From an uncultured Bacteroidota bacterium (lineage in GTDB: Bacteria; Bacteroidota; Bacteroidia; Flavobacteriales; Flavobacteriaceae), in NCBI GenBank assembly GCA_903920835.1, contig CAIXNQ010000118.1, positions 1 to 9,603 of the forward strand: DNA of 9,603 nucleotides. Reading direction: 5' to 3'. A program made the translations under genes and the position numbers. How positions within the stretch are numbered: position 1 is the first letter of the stretch; each line of letters opens with the position of its first letter. Below the pieces are notes generated by a model that saw only the letters and a program-made list of their open reading frames with translations, was not told the origin of the DNA and searched no databases. Below, one piece after another: positions 6,409-9,603 of this stretch.

Positions 6409-6630
6409 ATGTATAAAACAATAGACATTGACCGCGAAAAACTAACGATAATGGGCGTTAAATTTGCCGATCTTAGAACATTAGAAAATACGGCTAATGC
6501 CATTGGAACAAATATGTTTGAAGGTTTTGAACCTACCAAAGAATTGATTGAGTTGTATCTGGAATGGAAAAGGGATTCGATTTCTGAAAAAGATTTTATT
6601 AGCAGGTTGTATTCTTTTTATGGAAAATAA
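6409..6630 (+). CDS. VbhA-like Fic antitoxin
   Basis: A 73-residue protein preceding and overlapping the fic gene. It carries the class I Fic inhibitor motif [S/T]xxxE[G/N] as T34-N-M-F-E38-G39. In known VbhA/FicA proteins the Glu reaches into the Fic active site and blocks productive ATP binding. The following segment (ELIELYLEWKRDSISEKDFI) and the C-terminal RLYSFYGK match the helical wrap of this family. The ATG at 6409 fits the promoter at 6379; an internal ATG at 6451 would keep the motif. The stop overlaps the toxin start by 11 bases (ATGGAAAATAA, 6620-6630), implying translational coupling. Acts in the cytoplasm as a tight complex with the toxin. Confidence 0.85.
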   Translation: MYKTIDIDREKLTIMGVKFADLRTLENTANAIGTNMFEGFEPTKELIELYLEWKRDSISEKDFISRLYSFYGK

Positions 6631-7219
6631 TTATCAGTATATTGACCATGATTTTAAATACACTTATAAAAATGGTGTTTTATTAAACTTAGCTAATATT
6701 GAAGACGAAAGAATATTGTTAAGCTATGAGAGTTTAATGGTTTCTAAAAGAGTTGAAGTTTTATATGAACAACCAATCAGAATTAAGAACTCATATTCGT
6801 TACTAATTATACATCAATATTTGTTTCAGGATGTTTATGAATGGGCAGGAAAATTAAGAACTGTAAATATCAGTAAAGATGGTAAACCATTTTTTGATGG
6901 AGAACGATTTTCTGTTGCATTTCAATATATAGATAGTCTTATTGCGGAATATAGAGCGATTCGGAAAAATAAAAAAAAAGAGTTAGCCTCTAAATTAGCT
7001 GAAATATTAGACAATGTAAACTATTTACATCCTTTTAGAGACGGTAATGGTCGAACTCAAAGAGAATTCATTAGATTATTAGCTCTTGAAAAAGGAATAG
7101 TTTTAAATCTTAACCCAGCAGATAACGAAAGTGTTTATAAAAGATATATGCTTGGGACAATTAATAGCGATTTAGACTTACTAGCTGAATTGATTTTAGA
7201 ACAAACTATGAAGAAATAA
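6620..7219 (+). CDS. fic: Fic-family AMP-transferase toxin
   Basis: A 199-residue compact Fic protein. The catalytic motif HPFRDGNGRTQR (137-148) fits HPFxxGNGRxxR completely, with catalytic H137, D141 for Mg and R145/R148 for ATP phosphates. Upstream are the conserved IHQYLFQDVYEWAGKLRTVN block (64-83) and the substrate-holding flap (NISKDGKPFF, 83-92). Fic enzymes transfer AMP from ATP to target hydroxyls; class I stand-alone members such as VbhT/FicT modify GyrB and ParE and stop growth. The target here is inferred by family. The ATG at 6620 is chosen because it overlaps the antitoxin stop and gives the usual N-terminus; an earlier TTG in the same frame would lie within the antitoxin gene. 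It lacks the internal inhibitor helix, which the antitoxin supplies in trans. Convergent with gmk, 100 bases away. Confidence 0.93.
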   Translation: MENNYQYIDHDFKYTYKNGVLLNLANIEDERILLSYESLMVSKRVEVLYEQPIRIKNSYSLLIIHQYLFQDVYEWAGKLRTVNISKDGKPFFDGERFSVAFQYIDSLIAEYRAIRKNKKKELASKLAEILDNVNYLHPFRDGNGRTQREFIRLLALEKGIVLNLNPADNESVYKRYMLGTINSDLDLLAELILEQTMKK

Positions 7220-7270
7220 ACTTCAATTAAAATCAACTAGACATTTTATGAGCTTGCAAATCCACCAACA

Positions 7271-7342
7271 AAACCCGTGTTTAATCTTCAATTCAAGTCA
7301 GCTTTAACTAAAAAAACAATTATGCTTGAATAAACTCTTTGA
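7271..7342. repeat. Right copy of the 72-bp direct repeat: native gmk 3' end and flank
   Basis: Contains the last seven codons and TAA of gmk (7320-7342, minus strand) and 49 bases of downstream flank beginning AAACCCGTGTT. Ungapped match, 65 of 72, to 6227-6298. This copy is joined to the intact gmk and so is taken as the native site. Confidence 0.85.
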
Positions 7343-7892
7343 CTAATTTGTAGGCGTCTTGTTTGGCAATTTCGAGGTCGTAGTTTTTAATGATGGTGTC
7401 AAACTGTGGTGCGGTGGCGAGTTCTACGTGGGCTTTGGCAATTCGCATGTTGATTTTGTCGTCGGTTTCGGTGGAGCGTTCTTTGAGACGGCGTTTGAGT
7501 TCGTCAACACTGGGTGGTTTCACGAAAACAGCAAGGGTTTCAGTTTTGAATTTTGATTTAATTCGGAGCCCGCCTGCAACATCAATATCAAAGATTACGT
7601 TTTTTCCTTTTGCCCAAATTCGTTCTACTTCGCTTTTTAGAGTTCCGTAGAAGTTGTCGCGATAAACCTCTTCCCATTCAATAAAATCGTCGGCTTTGAT
7701 GTGTTTTTTAAAATCTTCGATAGTGATGAAATAATAGTCTTTTCCGTCAACTTCTTCGCCACGAGGCGCGCGGGTTGCTGCCGAGATTGAAAATTCGAGA
7801 TTTAGATCTTCTTGTTGCAGTAAATGTTTTACTATGGTTGTTTTTCCGGAACCTGAGGGTGCAGAGAATACTAATAATTTTCCGTTGTTCAT
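7320..7892 (-). CDS. gmk: Guanylate kinase
   Basis: A 190-residue cytoplasmic kinase making GDP (or dGDP) from GMP and ATP, an essential step of purine nucleotide synthesis. The P-loop APSGSGKTT (11-19) is complete. GMP-site residues are visible: S37, R41, R44, Y53 in the KDYYF stretch, E72 and Y82 in the DNFYGT loop. The core strand FDIDVAGG (101-108) has Asp in place of the Gln-rich ending usual elsewhere (DIDVQGA), common in Bacteroidota. Lid arginines lie around 134-150. Length is normal. The ATG at 7892 follows the yicC stop by 32 bases on the same strand, the conserved yicC-gmk pairing. Its 3' end is duplicated at 6277-6298 beyond the Fic module. Confidence 0.97.
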   Translation of the reverse strand: MNNGKLLVFSAPSGSGKTTIVKHLLQQEDLNLEFSISAATRAPRGEEVDGKDYYFITIEDFKKHIKADDFIEWEEVYRDNFYGTLKSEVERIWAKGKNVIFDIDVAGGLRIKSKFKTETLAVFVKPPSVDELKRRLKERSTETDDKINMRIAKAHVELATAPQFDTIIKNYDLEIAKQDAYKLVKEFIQA

Positions 7893-7924
7893 GTGATTTA
7901 TAGCTGTCGTTTTACTAAAATGGT

Positions 7925-8785
7925 TTAAAGCACGTTCAAAACTTGTTCTTTGATTTTTTCGAGCTCGTCTTTCATCATTACCACCAGTTTTTGCATTTCG
8001 GAATGGTTGGATTTGGACCCCATGGTGTTTATTTCTCGACCCATTTCTTGTGTTATAAACCCAAGTTTTCTGCCGTTGGCTTCATTTCCTTCAAGGGTTT
8101 GAATGAAGTAATTTAAGTGGTTTTGAAGGCGCACTTTTTCTTCGGTGATGTCGTATTTTTCGAGATAGAAAATCAATTCTTGTTCAAATCTATTTTCGTC
8201 AACGTTTATTTTTAGTTCGTCAAGAGCTGTTTTTAGACGGGTTTTGACAGTTTCTATTCGTTCTTTGTCAAACGAAACTGCATCGTTCATGAAGTTTAGG
8301 ATATTGTCAATCCGAAGACGGAATTCTTTTTCGAGCGATTTTCCTTCATCAATGCGGTATTGAATCATGTTTATTAATGCGTCTTCAATAACGGTTTGAA
8401 TCAATTGCCAATCGTCTTGATCCATTTCTTCACGTTCTGCTTTTAATGCGTCGGGCATTCTGACTGCCATTTTCATGAGTTCGGTTTCGTCAGCACCGGG
8501 CAAAATGGCTTTCATTTGATTAATGTAGCCTTTGATAATGTTTGCATTAATTTTAGCAGAAGTATCTTCGGCAGAAGTTTCAATATATAGCGAAAAATCT
8601 ATTTTGCCACGCTCTAGTCTTTGCCCAATTTGATTGCGAAGTGTTAGTTCGACTTCACGATATTGCGAAGGAAGACGGAGGTTGAGGTCAACGCCTTTGC
8701 TGTTTAGGGATTTTACTTCGACGGTAATTTTTTTGTTCGGAAGTTGCAAAGTAGCTTTTCCAAAACCGGTCATGGATTGTATCAT
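7925..8785 (-). CDS. yicC: YicC/YloC-family endoribonuclease
   Basis: A 286-residue protein, same length as E. coli YicC (287). The N-terminus MIQSMTGFGKATL and the VEVKSLNSKGVDLNLRLP segment (23-39) are hallmark YicC_N features. The C-terminal DUF1732 part has QEMGREINTMGSKS (246-259) followed by a helical end (DELEKIKEQVLNVL). Long charged helices around 150-225 are likely coiled coil. Members of this family are RNases acting on small RNAs or stable RNA; the substrate in Bacteroidota is not known. Head of the operon with gmk, with its own promoter-like box at 8806-8813 and a 93-bp gap from the permease gene upstream. Confidence 0.95.
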   Translation of the reverse strand: MIQSMTGFGKATLQLPNKKITVEVKSLNSKGVDLNLRLPSQYREVELTLRNQIGQRLERGKIDFSLYIETSAEDTSAKINANIIKGYINQMKAILPGADETELMKMAVRMPDALKAEREEMDQDDWQLIQTVIEDALINMIQYRIDEGKSLEKEFRLRIDNILNFMNDAVSFDKERIETVKTRLKTALDELKINVDENRFEQELIFYLEKYDITEEKVRLQNHLNYFIQTLEGNEANGRKLGFITQEMGREINTMGSKSNHSEMQKLVVMMKDELEKIKEQVLNVL

Positions 8786-8805
8786 GTTGCTGATTTAATT
8801 GCCGT

Positions 8806-8813
8806 CAAAGATA
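8806..8813 (-). promoter_or_regulatory. Candidate -7 box of the yicC-gmk operon
   Basis: Minus-strand TATCTTTG matches TAnnTTTG exactly, 20 bases before the yicC ATG at 8785, the same spacing as seen for the regulator and uvrA. No TTTG was found at a proper -33 distance. Confidence 0.45.
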
Positions 8814-8878
8814 GCAATTCGGGTTTAGTGAACGATAAAAGTGAGAGGTTTATTGATTTTAATACGTTTTATAGACAT

Positions 8879-9603
8879 TTAAATGTAGCGCCCTTTTTTT
8901 TGAGTTACTAAATATACGCCAAAAAACACCAAAAGTGCAGCGCCAAATTTAATCCAGCTCAAATCATCTTTACCCAGACTAACAGCAAAAATAGTTGCGA
9001 AAAGCGGCTGTAAATAAATAAAAACCGCAACCGTAGTTGGTTGCAATTGACGCATGGAAACCAGATTGAGCAAATAGGTTAGAAATGTAGAAAAAACAAT
9101 CACAAACCCTATTTTCCAGAGGATTATTGAAGGAAGCGCATCCCAAGAAATAAGTTGAAATTCATTCCAACCAAAAGGCAACACCATTAAAAATCCAAAA
9201 GTATAAATCCATTTTACGAAAGTAAAAGCACTATAATTATCCATTAATTTTTTGACCAAAACGAGATAAAATCCATAAGAAACCGCATTGATAAAGACTA
9301 ATAAATTGCCTAGAGAGGCGTTGGGTGCATTGGTCATTGATTTGCCGTAAAGAATCAACATAATAGTTCCTGCAAGTCCAAAAATAATGCCTATTGCTTT
9401 TCGTTTTTTGATACGTTCATTGATTATTAATGAAGATAAAATCAAAACAATCATTGGAGTTGTGACCATCAAAACAGCTGCCATAATGGGTGAAGTGTAG
9501 CTTAAGCCTTTAAAAAACGCCAGCATATTAATGGCAACGCCAAACAATGCGGCAGCTATAATTCGAGGAAAATCTATTAATGCTATTTTTTCTTTAGGAC
9601 CAA
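8879..9603 (-). CDS. DMT superfamily (EamA) transporter, 5' end outside window
   Basis: The frame is open from the window edge (codon GGT at 9601-9599, residues GPKEKIALIDFPRIIAAALF) to a TAA at 8879, giving 241 residues of a protein that is normally about 300; roughly the first 60 residues (two helices) are missing. An internal TTG at 9547 is not the start. Repeated hydrophobic segments with typical EamA features are visible: MAAVLMVTTPMIVLILSSLI, the ERIKKRKAIGIIFGLAGTI turn, and the second half's LQPTTVAVFIYLQPLFATIF followed by FGAALLVFFGVYLVTQKK. Inner-membrane permease of small metabolites; the substrate cannot be told. The C-terminus is lysine-rich, as expected for a cytoplasmic end. 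Same strand as yicC-gmk but separated by 93 bp. Confidence 0.9.
   Translation of the reverse strand, partial: GPKEKIALIDFPRIIAAALFGVAINMLAFFKGLSYTSPIMAAVLMVTTPMIVLILSSLIINERIKKRKAIGIIFGLAGTIMLILYGKSMTNAPNASLGNLLVFINAVSYGFYLVLVKKLMDNYSAFTFVKWIYTFGFLMVLPFGWNEFQLISWDALPSIILWKIGFVIVFSTFLTYLLNLVSMRQLQPTTVAVFIYLQPLFATIFAVSLGKDDLSWIKFGAALLVFFGVYLVTQKKGRYI

Larger units (their letters stand above)
6227..7270. mobile_element. Fic toxin-antitoxin insertion bracketed by gmk-end repeats
   Basis: About 1.04 kb from one gmk-end copy to the next, carrying only the Fic operon. Duplication of a gene's 3' end on both sides of foreign cargo is the usual mark of integration at that end (or of recombination with a relative's gmk region). 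No recombinase is encoded inside. The 10% divergence of the copies suggests the left copy came with the incoming DNA or the event is old. That it is an insertion is inferred from the repeat layout. Confidence 0.5.

Noticed and set aside
6548..6619. Longer N-terminus for the Fic toxin starting in the antitoxin gene
   Set aside because: It would need a non-ATG start deep inside the antitoxin frame and adds residues not typical of Fic; the ATG at 6620 gives the standard overlap.
7220..7281. attC-like site ending the Fic unit
   Set aside because: AATCAAC partly complements GTTGAAT at the unit's start (6 of 7), but no hairpin joins it to AAACCCGTGTT.
7359..7650. Plus-strand open frames opposite gmk
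   Set aside because: They are antisense shadows of a well-supported gmk, with low-complexity or unrecognisable products.

Overview
The window looks like chromosomal DNA of a Flavobacterium-type bacterium (Bacteroidota). The sequence is AT-rich and has no Shine-Dalgarno motifs at gene starts. Several genes are preceded by boxes matching TAnnTTTG, the -7 element typical of this phylum, and the housekeeping proteins read as flavobacterial. The species call is inference from these traits; no search was run.

Layout. (1) Positions 1-957, minus strand: the 5' part of a carboxymuconolactone decarboxylase/AhpD-family gene and, upstream of it, a Crp/Fnr-family regulator whose stop codon lies inside a terminator-like hairpin. 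(2) 1160-3949, plus strand: complete uvrA, the damage-recognition ATPase of nucleotide excision repair, divergent from the regulator. (3) 3950-4840: an accessory stretch with ten tandem 21-bp repeats, a small gene broken by an in-frame TAG, and a clear intrinsic terminator. (4) 4959-6235: a gene for an unknown secreted protein with an HDLFH...E motif, enclosed by inverted repeats and ending in a strong hairpin. Its ends are built like those of a mobile gene cassette. (5) 6227-7342: a Fic toxin-antitoxin operon (VbhA-like antitoxin overlapping a Fic AMP-transferase) lying between two 72-bp direct repeats. The right repeat contains the true 3' end of gmk. The left one is a diverged copy of that end, so the Fic module appears to have been inserted next to gmk. 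(6) 7320-9603, minus strand: gmk (guanylate kinase) and yicC (endoribonuclease family) as a tight operon, preceded by a DMT/EamA-family permease cut by the window edge.

The core genes (uvrA, yicC-gmk) are ordinary. The accessory block between uvrA and gmk (about 3950-7270) is the part worth a second look. It has three kinds of repeat structure, two candidate mobile units and one gene relic, with no integrase or transposase in view. The toxin-antitoxin pair is a known type, but the two boundary structures (diverged gmk tail; cassette-like ends) are not explained by standard annotation.
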